NCBI GenBank assembly: GCA_052031065.1
Contig: JBPEXY010000228.1
Coordinates: forward strand, 1-24,335
Length of the DNA stretch: 24,335 nucleotides
DNA from: JBPEXY01 sp052031065
GTDB taxonomy: Bacteria; Pseudomonadota; Gammaproteobacteria; Immundisolibacterales; Immundisolibacteraceae
Reading direction: 5' to 3'
Positions 8,292 to 16,260 of this stretch are shown piece by piece (position 1 is the stretch's first letter; each line of letters begins with the position of its first letter). A program made the position numbers and the translations under genes. A model generated the notes under the pieces. It had not been told where the DNA came from and ran no database searches. It saw nothing but the letters and a program-made list of their open reading frames with translations.

Positions 8292-9263
8292 CTATTGCAA
8301 CGCGTTCACAGGCGTCACTGAATCAAGCATCATTTGCAACGTCGCCTCAGGAACCTCCCCCATTACCGTCACCTGACGGGAAGCAACGTTACCAACCACC
8401 GCGTTAACCACACCCAGTCGCACGGCTCCGTTTCCGGACGTACCTTTTTGGCCAGGCGGTTCGACAAAGACTGAAACCATGGCCATTCCGTCGGTATAGA
8501 TTAAGTGATCGACATTGCCGGCGGGCATCGCCGGATAACGGTTGACCGAGTGTAGTTTGAAGCCAAGCGGCGCATTGGTCACTTCCCATTCACTGGAACC
8601 TGCACCGACTTCTGTAGATTTCGACGCTTCCGTTGGCTGCAAGCGACTGACATCCCCGTTGGTCGCCGGTTCGATAGCGATGCGACTATAACTAAACTGT
8701 TCGAGAATATTATTCTGCGCATCAATCATCGCAGCCTTCAGCAGCAACGCAGTCTCTTTTTCCAACCACAACTTCAAACCGAAACGATAGCTGTCCAGTG
8801 GAGTCAACTCGACGATCTGCACAAAATGGTTCGCCACCCGGTCTTCTCCGCCTAAACTGATCTCGTATAAGGAGGTCAACGATCGTAATAGTTGTGGCGG
8901 GAACCTGGAAAAGACGAAACTTTCATGGATTCGCGAAGATAGCAGTCCGCTTTCCGAGCCTGCAAATCCCCGCTCTCGAGATGCTATTGAATCAGCGTAT
9001 TGCTGCCCGGGCTGGTTGCCGATAGTCATTTCTACCGCCGGTCCGTCAACCGAGTAGATTTTCTCCTGAACACCCTCTGAATCAACGGTGTGAACGACCC
9101 CCATATGGCGAACCAGATCTCCTCTGACAAAGACAAATTCGCCCTGGTAGTTAACCGCCGTACCAGCGCGGCTCATCCGTTCCAGCCATTCAGTTGGCTG
9201 GGCAGATACCGCCGAAACGGTAACCGGCAGCAAAACCGCAAGCAGGATTACAAAACGCAACAC
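8292..9263 (-). CDS. rseB: Sigma-E regulatory protein RseB (MucB)
   Basis: RseB is a periplasmic protein that binds the periplasmic part of the anti-sigma factor RseA, shielding it from proteolysis and sensing lipid or lipopolysaccharide signals. The 323-residue product has a signal peptide (VILLAVLLPVTVSAVSA, cleavage before QPTEW). Next comes the large LolA-like domain typical of MucB/RseB (NYQGEFVFVRGD, RYGLKLW-like RFGLKLWLEKET). The small C-terminal domain follows (GFKLHSVNRYPA, HLIYTDGMAMVSVFVEP). The start is GTG at 9263, 6 bases after the rseA stop; TTG at 9260 is a possible alternative. It lies between rseA and rseC, as in other gammaproteobacteria. Confidence 0.93.
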   Translation of the reverse strand: MLRFVILLAVLLPVTVSAVSAQPTEWLERMSRAGTAVNYQGEFVFVRGDLVRHMGVVHTVDSEGVQEKIYSVDGPAVEMTIGNQPGQQYADSIASRERGFAGSESGLLSSRIHESFVFSRFPPQLLRSLTSLYEISLGGEDRVANHFVQIVELTPLDSYRFGLKLWLEKETALLLKAAMIDAQNNILEQFSYSRIAIEPATNGDVSRLQPTEASKSTEVGAGSSEWEVTNAPLGFKLHSVNRYPAMPAGNVDHLIYTDGMAMVSVFVEPPGQKGTSGNGAVRLGVVNAVVGNVASRQVTVMGEVPEATLQMMLDSVTPVNALQ

Positions 9264-9269
9264 CGCTGA

Positions 9270-9953
9270 TTACTCAGGCACAGCAGCCCTGAGCGACGGA
9301 GCTAGCCCATTACTCGATTGCTGCAACAATCGTCGATCTACCACCCGCGCAAAGGGCAGAACTCCTTGAACCGGCTGAGCGCTGGACTGACGGACATGGC
9401 TCACCAGGTAAGCATCCAGTCTTTGCTGCAACTCGTCTTCAGACAGCACGGTAGCTGGTTGAGCCTCACCTGCAGCTTCTGTTGAGCCGGTCGTCGCGAC
9501 AGCAATTGACCGGGCCGGATCAGACAATTCGCTGGCGGGGTTTTGCACTGCCAACAGCTGCTGATCTGTCACTTGCGGGTCCGCTCCAAGCCTCTGCACC
9601 AGCAACACGGTAACAGCGGCGACCATTGCAGCGATGCCGACACCGGCAAACTGGCTCCACCAGTCAAATCTGCGTTCACGCTTCTGGGTACTTATACCTG
9701 TACCCACTACCGCCCCCCCTGGCAAAAACAACGCGGGTTCTTTTTCAATAATTCCACTGACCCGGTTAGCGACATCGACCTTGACTACCGGTCCATCGGC
9801 AGCTCCTCGCAGCCAGTCGCCAATTTCATGATAACGTTGCCAGGTCTGACGCATTTCGTCATCTTTGAGAATTCGGTCGACCAGCGGCGACAGAGGTTCA
9901 TCAGATTCATTGTCAACCAGCGCTGAAATCAACTGATATTTGGTGCGGGTCAT
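9270..9953 (-). CDS. rseA: Anti-sigma-E factor RseA (MucA)
   Basis: RseA/MucA is a single-pass inner-membrane protein whose cytoplasmic domain holds sigma-E inactive until envelope stress triggers stepwise proteolysis. The 227-residue product has the N-terminal anti-sigma domain (ISALVDNESDE, MRQTWQRYHEIGDWLRG, about 1-70). A basic and aromatic stretch (KRERRFDWW) leads into one membrane segment (about 102-120), followed by a periplasmic tail of about 105 residues. The tail has a glutamine-rich stretch (DELQQRLDAYLVSH) that would lie in the RseB-binding region. The ATG shares one base with the rpoE stop (TAATG) and GGAGG lies about 9 bases ahead, so sigma and anti-sigma are translationally coupled, which helps keep their ratio fixed. 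Confidence 0.94.
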   Translation of the reverse strand: MTRTKYQLISALVDNESDEPLSPLVDRILKDDEMRQTWQRYHEIGDWLRGAADGPVVKVDVANRVSGIIEKEPALFLPGGAVVGTGISTQKRERRFDWWSQFAGVGIAAMVAAVTVLLVQRLGADPQVTDQQLLAVQNPASELSDPARSIAVATTGSTEAAGEAQPATVLSEDELQQRLDAYLVSHVRQSSAQPVQGVLPFARVVDRRLLQQSSNGLAPSLRAAVPE

Positions 9954-10552
9954 TAACCAGCCTCCTCGACTGTCTGTGCATTAATCACGGGATTCAATCT
10001 TTTGTCCAGGGCCTGCCGGGCACGGAAAATTCTGGATCTAACCGTGCCGATCGGGCACTCCATCACCTCAGCAATTTCCTCGTAACTGAGGCCATCAAAC
10101 TCACACATAGTCAATGCGAGTCGCAGGTCCTCCGGCATCTCTTCCAGCGCCAGTTGAATGGCTTGTTTAATCTCGAAACTAACCGCCTCGCCTTCCGGTG
10201 ACTCCTCACCTTCGAGTTCGAAACCAAGTTCTGTAGCACCAGAAGTGATGTCCACATCACTTTTCGGCGGTCTGCGCTTATTCGCTACCAACTGGTTTTT
10301 CGCGGCATTGGTGGCAATACGATAAAGCCAGGTATAAAACGCGCTCTCGCCACGAAAATTTGGCAGCGCCCGGTAGGCTTTAATGAAGGACTCCTGCACC
10401 ACATCTTCAACTTCTGCAGGATCAGCTATAAACCGGGAGACCAGCTTCGCCAACCGCTGCTGATATTTTCTCACCAGCAGGTCGAAAGCTCCTTTATCGC
10501 CTAACTGAACACGGCGAACCAGTTCTGCATCAATGTCGGTCTGTTCTGTCAT
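9953..10552 (-). CDS. rpoE: Extracytoplasmic sigma factor RpoE / AlgU
   Basis: RpoE/AlgU directs RNA polymerase to envelope-stress genes (and to alginate genes in Pseudomonas). From the chosen start it is 199 residues. Region 2 is clear (AFDLLVRKYQ, VVQESFIKAYRALPNF, GESAFYTWLYRIATNAAKN, RRPPKSDVD), and so is region 4 (MPEDLRLALTMCEFDGLSYE, then CPIGTVRSRIFRARQALD). ATG at 10552 gives the N-terminus expected from E. coli RpoE and AlgU. A longer version from ATG 10594 or TTG 10597 would add about 15 residues not typical of the family. Neither start has a strong Shine-Dalgarno sequence. It heads an operon of five genes ending at the terminator near 6.25 kb and is divergent from nadB. Confidence 0.95.
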   Translation of the reverse strand: MTEQTDIDAELVRRVQLGDKGAFDLLVRKYQQRLAKLVSRFIADPAEVEDVVQESFIKAYRALPNFRGESAFYTWLYRIATNAAKNQLVANKRRPPKSDVDITSGATELGFELEGEESPEGEAVSFEIKQAIQLALEEMPEDLRLALTMCEFDGLSYEEIAEVMECPIGTVRSRIFRARQALDKRLNPVINAQTVEEAG

Positions 10553-10686
10553 GCTGGTTTTCAGTTCGTGATCTACCGGCTTTGGTGTGAGCATCAATTA
10601 TGATCGAAATGTGTGCCTGTAAGCACCGCCACCAGATAAAATCAGTCAATCCTGGTGAAATTCTCACGATTATGGTGATGGACGCT

Positions 10687-10716
10687 ATCAGAGACAGTCC
10701 TGGCGCAGCAAAGTTC
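10687..10716 (-). promoter_or_regulatory. rpoE: Candidate sigma-E-type promoter upstream of rpoE
   Basis: On the minus strand GAACTT (10716-10711) is followed after 18 bases by TCTGAT (10692-10687). Known sigma-E/AlgU promoters have GAACTT and TCTGA spaced about 16-17, so the spacing is slightly long. Reading the -10 as TCTCTG (10694-10689) gives 16. It lies about 135 bases before the rpoE ATG. Autoregulation of rpoE from such a promoter is well known in E. coli and Pseudomonas, which makes the match more believable than its score alone. Confidence 0.45.
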
Positions 10717-10816
10717 TCTCCCGCCTGCTGCGAAAGCGTAATCTTGGTTATCCAGTTTGATCAGCAACGCTCCAGAGGCACTAACAAACCGAATAGACCG
10801 CCGGTACTCTCCTCGA

Positions 10817-10887
10817 TTCGGATTATCATAAACAGGAAATATGATCAGCCGGCAATTTAATCCCCACTTTAATCCAGGGATTCCCTG
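10817..10887 (+). promoter_or_regulatory. nadB: Candidate nadB promoter with two inverted repeats
   Basis: The 370 bases between the rpoE and nadB starts hold no convincing gene. On the plus strand a good -10, TATGAT (10840-10845), has a poor -35 (TTCGGA, 10817-10822) at 17 bases. The -10 is also the right arm of an inverted repeat, ATCATA (10825-10830), nine bases, TATGAT. About 30 bases further on lies a 13-bp palindrome, CAGGGA-T-TCCCTG (10875-10887), 35 bases before the nadB ATG. Either repeat could be an operator; no regulator is identified. Confidence 0.35.
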
Positions 10888-10922
10888 ACCATCACATACA
10901 CCAGAACAGTCTCTCGAACCCT

Positions 10923-12533
10923 ATGCAGAACCCTACCACTACAGACGTTTTAATCATTGGCGCCGGTGCCGCCGGGCTAAGTCTGGCGCTACGCCTGGCT
11001 AGTAATGCCCGTATTCTGCTGGTGGGTAAAGGAGCGCTAACCGAAGGCTCATCGCGCTACGCACAAGGTGGTATCGCCGCAGTGCTATCAGATTCTGATT
11101 CAATTGAGGCACATGTTAAGGATACTCTTGATGCAGGGGACGGGCTTTGTGACGAGAAAGTGGTGCGCTTCACTGTCGAGCAGGGACAGAAAAATATCCG
11201 CTGGCTGATTAATCAGGGAGTCGATTTCACCAAACGACAAACACCGCAGCCAGGGGAGCCCTTTACCCACTATCACCTCACCCGCGAGGGTGGGCATGGT
11301 AAACGCCGGGTAATTCACGCAGCGGATACCACCGGGCTGGCTATCGTTGAAACGCTGGAGCGTAAAGTGCGCCTCCACCCCAACATCACCCTGCTGGAAT
11401 ACCACATAGCACTTGACCTGATCACCGTCGCAGCGGATTCAGGAAAACGCTGCGTTGGCGCCTACATTTATGACCGCAAATATCACCGGGTCGATACCAT
11501 TGCCGCCAGTACGGTCGCCCTGGCAACTGGCGGCGCCAGTAAGGTCTATCTTTACACCAGCAACCCTGATACCTCTACCGGCGACGGCATAGCAATGGCG
11601 TGGCGTGCCGGCTGCCGGGTCGGCAACATGGAGTTTGTGCAGTTTCACCCGACTTGCCTTTACCACCCTGACGCTGGTTCCTTTTTGATTTCTGAGGCGG
11701 TTCGTGGTGAAGGGGGTGTTCTTAAACTGCCCAGTGGCGAGGCGTTTATGTCCCGCTACGACGACCGCAAGGATCTGGCACCCCGCGATGTGGTAGCACG
11801 CGCCATCGACAGCGAAATGAAGCGCCACGGCCTTGATCATGTCCTGCTTGACATCAGCCACCGACCAGCCGATTTCATACTCCAGCATTTCCCGGGCATC
11901 GCCACACAATGTGAACAGTACGGCATCGACATTACTACCATGCCAATCCCGGTGGTACCGGCTGCCCATTATCTCTGCGGCGGCATCGTCACTGATATTC
12001 ACGGCAGAACCGATATCGAAGGGCTCTTTGCGCTCGGAGAGTGCACCTACACCGGTCTACACGGAGCTAATCGTCTGGCGAGCAATTCGTTGCTCGAATG
12101 TCTGGTGTTTTCCGAGTCTACGGCAGCGGCAATCGACCGGCGCTTGCGCGACCACCAGCTGGCTGAAACCGATCTACCAACCTGGGACGAAAGTCGCGTG
12201 ACCGATTCAGATGAGGAAGTCGTGGTTGCTCACAACTGGGATGAGCTAAGGCGATTCATGTGGGACTACGTTGGCATCGTGCGCACTGACAAACGGTTAC
12301 AGCGCGCAGCAAATCGCATCGCGCTTCTGCGCCAGGAAATCAGCGATTACTATCGAAATTTTCGTGTCAGTAACGACCTGATCGAACTGCGTAATCTGGT
12401 CCAGGTTGCCGACCTGATCGTCCGCTCAGCCAAACAGCGTCGGGAGAGCCGCGGCCTCCATTATTCTCTCGACCACCTGGAAAAATCCACACCGGCCAGA
12501 CCAACCATCCTGTCACCAACCGATGAGGCTTAA
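10923..12533 (+). CDS. nadB: L-aspartate oxidase
   Basis: NadB is an FAD enzyme that oxidises L-aspartate to iminoaspartate, the first step of de novo NAD synthesis; NadA then makes quinolinate. The 536 residues match the usual length (E. coli 540). The N-terminal dinucleotide-binding motif is VLIIGAGAAGLSLALRL (GxGxxG at 13-18). The flavin-contacting stretch SSRYAQGGIAAV follows at 43-54, and the substrate loop HYHLTREGGHGKRRVIHAAD contains E122 and H125. Further on are the FAD/substrate segments MEFVQFHPTC and HYLCGGIVTD, and the C-terminal helical domain (RTDKRLQRAANRI, LRNLVQVADLIV). ATG at 10923 has no strong Shine-Dalgarno site. The protein belongs to the succinate dehydrogenase/fumarate reductase flavoprotein family. 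It runs convergent to ygfX, 21 bases away. Confidence 0.96.
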   Translation: MQNPTTTDVLIIGAGAAGLSLALRLASNARILLVGKGALTEGSSRYAQGGIAAVLSDSDSIEAHVKDTLDAGDGLCDEKVVRFTVEQGQKNIRWLINQGVDFTKRQTPQPGEPFTHYHLTREGGHGKRRVIHAADTTGLAIVETLERKVRLHPNITLLEYHIALDLITVAADSGKRCVGAYIYDRKYHRVDTIAASTVALATGGASKVYLYTSNPDTSTGDGIAMAWRAGCRVGNMEFVQFHPTCLYHPDAGSFLISEAVRGEGGVLKLPSGEAFMSRYDDRKDLAPRDVVARAIDSEMKRHGLDHVLLDISHRPADFILQHFPGIATQCEQYGIDITTMPIPVVPAAHYLCGGIVTDIHGRTDIEGLFALGECTYTGLHGANRLASNSLLECLVFSESTAAAIDRRLRDHQLAETDLPTWDESRVTDSDEEVVVAHNWDELRRFMWDYVGIVRTDKRLQRAANRIALLRQEISDYYRNFRVSNDLIELRNLVQVADLIVRSAKQRRESRGLHYSLDHLEKSTPARPTILSPTDEA

Positions 12534-12554
12534 GTGACAGCAGCCTGGCGACCG

Positions 12555-12989
12555 TCACTGATCGCCTGACTGCGAAGCACCCTGCCGCCGCAGAGTCACG
12601 CGCAAACGCCTCAACATTTCACCATCGGCTGCGTCGGCAGGTATCAAAATGCGATGCCGCACCCCGTCATCATCGACCATCCTCATTGCCACAAGTAACG
12701 GATGGGAAAAAACCGAACGGGGCGGTGCAGAGCCGCTACAGCGGGTGCCATCGCCCAGTTCCAGCTGCCAACTCGAGTCAGCAAAGAGATTAATCGCGAC
12801 CACCGCCCGAGAATCGCAGCGATGGAGCAGCAGATTCCACTCGTTTAGCAGGTAAAGTCCGGCGGTGAAACCGATGACCAGTGCAGCCGTCGGTGGTAAC
12901 AGAACCGACTGAGTGATGGCTATAACTCCGCAGACTGCAAGCACCAGCGTGCCGGCCGGAGAATTATTGAGCTGGATACGAAGATGCAC
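12555..12989 (-). CDS. ygfX: YgfX-like membrane protein (CptA family)
   Basis: YgfX-family proteins are small inner-membrane proteins encoded next to sdhE. E. coli YgfX was reported as a cytoskeleton-targeting toxin (CptA), but its normal role is unclear. This 144-residue protein has a hydrophobic N-terminal hairpin (about 13-48: TLVLAVCGVIAITQSVLL, then ALVIGFTAGLYLL). A soluble domain follows with WQLELGDGTRC, SHPLLVAMRM, and an end RRLRVTLRRQG, which is typical of the family. The start is GTG at 12989, overlapping sdhE by 26 bases, so the two are probably translated together. Sequence similarity across this family is low, so the assignment rests on size, topology, C-terminal motif and the neighbour. 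Confidence 0.75.
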   Translation of the reverse strand: MHLRIQLNNSPAGTLVLAVCGVIAITQSVLLPPTAALVIGFTAGLYLLNEWNLLLHRCDSRAVVAINLFADSSWQLELGDGTRCSGSAPPRSVFSHPLLVAMRMVDDDGVRHRILIPADAADGEMLRRLRVTLRRQGASQSGDQ

Positions 12990-13227
12990 TGACGATCAGG
13001 TCCAGCATTTGCTGGTTGCCGGGCGTTGGCGCTGTCTCGTTCTTCAGCACCAAATCCAGCAGCTGCTCATCCGGCAACTGCAGAAGTTCAGCCAGAGCCA
13101 CCAGCTCGTCGTCATCCAGGGATTCCAGCGAATGTCGCTGTGCAAACCGCTGCAGTACCAGGTCAAGTTCCAGTTTTCCGCGGCGCATCTGCCACTTCAG
13201 GGTCTTTAGGTGCCTGGAATTATCCAT
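12964..13227 (-). CDS. sdhE: FAD assembly factor SdhE
   Basis: SdhE (YgfY, Sdh5-like) helps attach FAD covalently to the succinate dehydrogenase flavoprotein SdhA. The 87-residue protein has the defining RGxxE motif at residues 16-20 (MRRGKLELD). The all-helical pattern around it is as expected (KTLKWQMRRG, LDDDELVALAELLQLPDEQLLDL). ATG at 13227 follows GGGAG by about 11 bases. It overlaps ygfX and is divergent from ygfZ across a 196-base gap. E. coli SdhE was once called the antitoxin of YgfX, but its flavinylation role is better supported. Confidence 0.93.
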   Translation of the reverse strand: MDNSRHLKTLKWQMRRGKLELDLVLQRFAQRHSLESLDDDELVALAELLQLPDEQLLDLVLKNETAPTPGNQQMLDLIVSASSYPAQ

Positions 13228-13423
13228 ATGCGCTAGAACTCCCGTTCTACTCCGTTGTGAGAAGTAACCCCATTAACGGGGCAATCAATAACGATAGATC
13301 AAAACACCACCCTCAAACAACAACAAACCCTGGGCGCCGACAAGAGAGTTGCGCTCACTGCTGATCATCGCGTAATTTGTCCGCACCGTTCAACCAGAAC
13401 CCACACGTCAAACCAGGAAACTC

Positions 13424-14428
13424 ATGGCAATAACGGACTCCTCCACCGTCGAAACACCGGCAGAAATGCGGATCGCCGAACTGACCCACCAGGGGGTTAT
13501 GCACATCCACGGTGAAGACGCGGAAGGCTTTCTGCAGAGCCAGTTTATCAATGACCTTTCCGAGCTGTCGTCTGGTCAGACACAGATCAATGGCTACTGC
13601 GATGCAAAAGGGAGGTTATTGGCCATTTTTCAGCTACTTAAACGCGCAGAGCATTTTTTTATCATCGCTCCAAACGAGATCCTGCCTGGCCTGATAAAAA
13701 GATTAAATCTATTTGTACTGCGCAGCAAAGTGACCATTGAAGTGTTGCCGTGGCACATTTTTGTAGCCTGGGGTAGCGAAATAGACACCATGGTGGCAAC
13801 ACTCGGCGAACGGTCAGGCCAATCAGACGAAACGCTGAAAGACCCCAACCTGAAAACCATTCGATCAACCCGGCTAATGAGCTTTAGGGACGACTCCACA
13901 GCTCTGCTACTGCTCGCGGACTCGAAAGAGAGTATCGTTAACGAGCCCGTGCTAGCAGAGCTCCTGACTCCAGAAGCAGCCTGGCAGAGTGATCGGGTCA
14001 GAGCGGGTGTGCCAACGATTTACCAGTCAACGGTCGGTCAGTTTTTACCCCAGTGGGTAAACATGGACCTGATCGACGGCCTCTCTTTTCGCAAAGGCTG
14101 CTTTCCTGGACAGGAGATCATCGCCCGCACCCGCTATCTGGGCAAACTGAAAAAAAGAATGGTGGCGTTCAGTGCCCAGGGAATTGATGACCAGGCAGCA
14201 CAATCACTTCTCCCCGGCTCCACCGTTTACGACCAGGACCAGCAGAAGATTGGCACGGTTGTCGATGCAGTTGAATACCCTGCCGGGGACTGGCACTTAC
14301 TTGCGATGGTTCGGTTGGCGGGCGTTAGCGATACGCTTCTGGCCGGCGAGGTAACTCTTCACGCTGAGAAACTTCCCTACCCCATACCCGAAACGACGGA
14401 CTCGAAGGCCGATTCCCAGCAAGCTTAG
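13424..14428 (+). CDS. ygfZ: Folate-dependent Fe-S/tRNA-modification protein YgfZ
   Basis: YgfZ belongs to the GcvT-like folate-binding family that includes mitochondrial IBA57/CAF17. It supports the activity of some Fe-S enzymes, including the tRNA methylthiotransferase MiaB. The 334-residue product carries the family signature KGCFPGQE (K224-E231), with the conserved cysteine C226, followed by IIARTRYLGKLKKRM. The N-terminal part has the expected HGEDAEGFLQSQFINDL and YCDAKGRLLAIF. ATG at 13424 follows AGGAAA closely, a normal ribosome binding site. The gene stands alone on the plus strand, divergent from sdhE. The upstream gap (13228-13423) contains a small CCCC/GGGG hairpin (about 13268-13281) but no promoter that can be called. 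Confidence 0.93.
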   Translation: MAITDSSTVETPAEMRIAELTHQGVMHIHGEDAEGFLQSQFINDLSELSSGQTQINGYCDAKGRLLAIFQLLKRAEHFFIIAPNEILPGLIKRLNLFVLRSKVTIEVLPWHIFVAWGSEIDTMVATLGERSGQSDETLKDPNLKTIRSTRLMSFRDDSTALLLLADSKESIVNEPVLAELLTPEAAWQSDRVRAGVPTIYQSTVGQFLPQWVNMDLIDGLSFRKGCFPGQEIIARTRYLGKLKKRMVAFSAQGIDDQAAQSLLPGSTVYDQDQQKIGTVVDAVEYPAGDWHLLAMVRLAGVSDTLLAGEVTLHAEKLPYPIPETTDSKADSQQA

Positions 14429-14503
14429 ATCAACTCTTTGACAGTCGGAGTCAGTTACTCCCTTGTGCCGGCCCTGAAGAGGCAACCTGCACTCTGAAAC
14501 AAC

Positions 14504-15817
14504 CTAAACCAAAAGCGGTTGCTGAAGTTTTTTGCGCATCACCTCAGCCCGTTGACGGTACCGACCGCTCTCTCCCGAGCGGCCCTGATGCTCGCTAAGT
14601 AGCGCCAGTTTTTCCAATAAACCTGCTGTTACCGGTGACGTGGGGCCGATATCGCGCCCCATGATTGCCAACCCCTTCAGGTAATGACGCTCCGCCTCGG
14701 CCAGCTCTCCCATCTGTTCAAGAAGGTTACCGAGATTAGCGTGATACTGGGCCAGGTTGGGGTGAGAACTACCCCGCAGGCGGCTTTCTAGTGTCAACGC
14801 CCGTTGAAAGTAGCAATGAGCCTCGTCAAACTCACCTTTCTTCTGGCAAACCAGCGCAAGGTTATTGAGCGCCGTCGAAATAACAGCATGCTCATCACCA
14901 ACTTTGGCTCTCATTTCCTTCAAGACACTCCGATGACACTGCTCCGCTTTTTCATACTCGCCCATAGCGGTGTACAGCAGGCCAAGGTTATTGACGATCA
15001 TCGCGTGATCGGGATGGTTGTGACCCATGGTGCGGCCCACAATATCCAATGCCCATTCGTACAGCGCTTCAGCCTCTTCCAGACAATTCTGCTCTCGGTA
15101 AAACTCGGCGAGATTGTTTAGCGATACCGCCACCTCCGGGTGGTCAGCACCCATGTTTTCCAGGCGAATTCGCAAAGATTGCTGACAGAGTATCTCCGTC
15201 TCCAGTGTCAGACCCTGCTTGCGATAAATTTCTGCAAGATTATTCAAACAGGTGGCTACCGCAGGATGATCATCACCAAACTCCAACTCGATCAACTCGA
15301 GTGCTCGCCGCTGTTGATGCTGCGCCTCCGCGTATCTGCCAGTTGTCGTATAGAGCACGGAAAGATTGTTAAACACCGTCGCCAAAGCAGCTCGACGGTG
15401 ATCCACTTCCGGACTCTGATCATTCAGCATTCCCGACAGTTTAAGATAACGCTGCTCTGCAAGCCCGTAGAGACCGACATCTCGCTGAAACTCTGCCAGT
15501 CGGTTTTGTAACATCAGATAATTTAGCTGCACGGCCCCGGCACCGGGCTGTTCATTTTCAATTTGAGGATCGGGATTGTCCTCGTTTATCCGATAGCTCC
15601 AGCCGGAACTCGCCAGGCTACCCGCCGAAACATCAGGCCTCTCCGTATTACTCGCGTCACTAGTGTTCAGGTCTGTCCACTGAGCGGTTGACGGGGCAGT
15701 CAATCGCCGTTGTTGATTTGCCTGGGGAATCACTGCGGCACGAAGCAGTTCCTTCCGTTCTTCTGCATCAACACCTTCGTCGAGCCCATCACCATTCCCG
15801 CACCTGCCATTTGCCAT
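14504..15817 (-). CDS. Kinesin-light-chain-type tetratricopeptide repeat protein
   Basis: The protein is built mainly of six 42-residue TPR units of the kinesin-light-chain type. Each has the pattern xxLNNLAxxYxxxGxxxEAExxxxxALxIxxxxxGxxHP; partial units flank them. Examples are NNLAEIYRKQGLTLETEI, NNLAEFYREQNCLEEAEAL and NNLGLLYTAMGEYEKAEQC. Such arrays form superhelical scaffolds for protein contacts, so a partner-binding role is inferred but no partner is visible. No catalytic domain, signal peptide or membrane segment is seen; the first 100 or so residues are polar and low in pattern. ATG at 15817 is a guess: GTG at 15907 would add 30 residues. An ideal AAGGAGGT lies at 15857-15850 within that extension but is too far from the ATG. 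There are no close operon partners. Confidence 0.8.
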   Translation of the reverse strand: MANGRCGNGDGLDEGVDAEERKELLRAAVIPQANQQRRLTAPSTAQWTDLNTSDASNTERPDVSAGSLASSGWSYRINEDNPDPQIENEQPGAGAVQLNYLMLQNRLAEFQRDVGLYGLAEQRYLKLSGMLNDQSPEVDHRRAALATVFNNLSVLYTTTGRYAEAQHQQRRALELIELEFGDDHPAVATCLNNLAEIYRKQGLTLETEILCQQSLRIRLENMGADHPEVAVSLNNLAEFYREQNCLEEAEALYEWALDIVGRTMGHNHPDHAMIVNNLGLLYTAMGEYEKAEQCHRSVLKEMRAKVGDEHAVISTALNNLALVCQKKGEFDEAHCYFQRALTLESRLRGSSHPNLAQYHANLGNLLEQMGELAEAERHYLKGLAIMGRDIGPTSPVTAGLLEKLALLSEHQGRSGESGRYRQRAEVMRKKLQQPLLV

Positions 15818-15986
15818 AATCTGCCAATTACCTGTGAATTGATTGATGTACCTCCTTATGTCGTCAACAGAGCGCCATGCTTTAAAAAAAGAACAAAAAA
15901 TCAGCACAATTCAGGTAGGGCCGCGGACTAGAGAATCCGCTAGAAAAATTGCTGGCGTGTAGGCCAACGAACACAACCGCCACCGG

Positions 15987-16124
15987 TTACCGACCGCCCA
16001 TGCGGCCACCAATAAAGATTTCTGAACCGGTCATAGAACTTAAGTCGTCGAAAGTGAGCATGACCAGCATATCGGAGATGTTCATGCCGCTTAGCTGCGC
16101 GGTAATGATTGCGACTTTATCCAT
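15987..16124 (-). pseudogene. Small ORF, possible short-chain dehydrogenase remnant
   Basis: A 45-codon frame starts at ATG 16124 with GAGG only 3-4 bases ahead. Its N-terminus (MDKVAIITAQLSGM) resembles the first strand of short-chain dehydrogenases (KVAIITGASSGIG) without the intact glycine motif. Its C-terminus (DDLSSMTGSEIFIGG) resembles the end of the same family (SSxxTGxxxxVDGG). Together these suggest a gene reduced to its two ends by a large internal deletion. With so few residues this may be chance, and a small expressed peptide is not excluded. Upstream frame extension to 16289 is proline/glycine-rich and looks non-coding. Confidence 0.3.
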
Positions 16125-16260
16125 TGTCCTCGTATCACCAACCCCGCATGAATAGCCCCATCCCACCCTGACTGAGCGGGTCTGGGCAAATCCCAATCGC
16201 GCTAAACCTGGCCTCACCGGGCCGGGGCCGGATGGGCGCAACCCACTAACATAAAAGCCA

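Noticed and set aside
10600..10860. 86-codon plus-strand frame between rpoE and nadB
   Set aside because: It has no ribosome binding site, overlaps the promoter region of both genes, and its translation has no domain-like pattern.
11439..12002. 187-codon minus-strand frame inside nadB
   Set aside because: The sense strand encodes conserved NadB throughout; the antisense frame shows no recognisable features.
14447..14461. GGAGT/ACTCC hairpin between ygfZ and the TPR gene
   Set aside because: The stem is only 5 bp and no T run follows on either strand, so it is not a convincing terminator.
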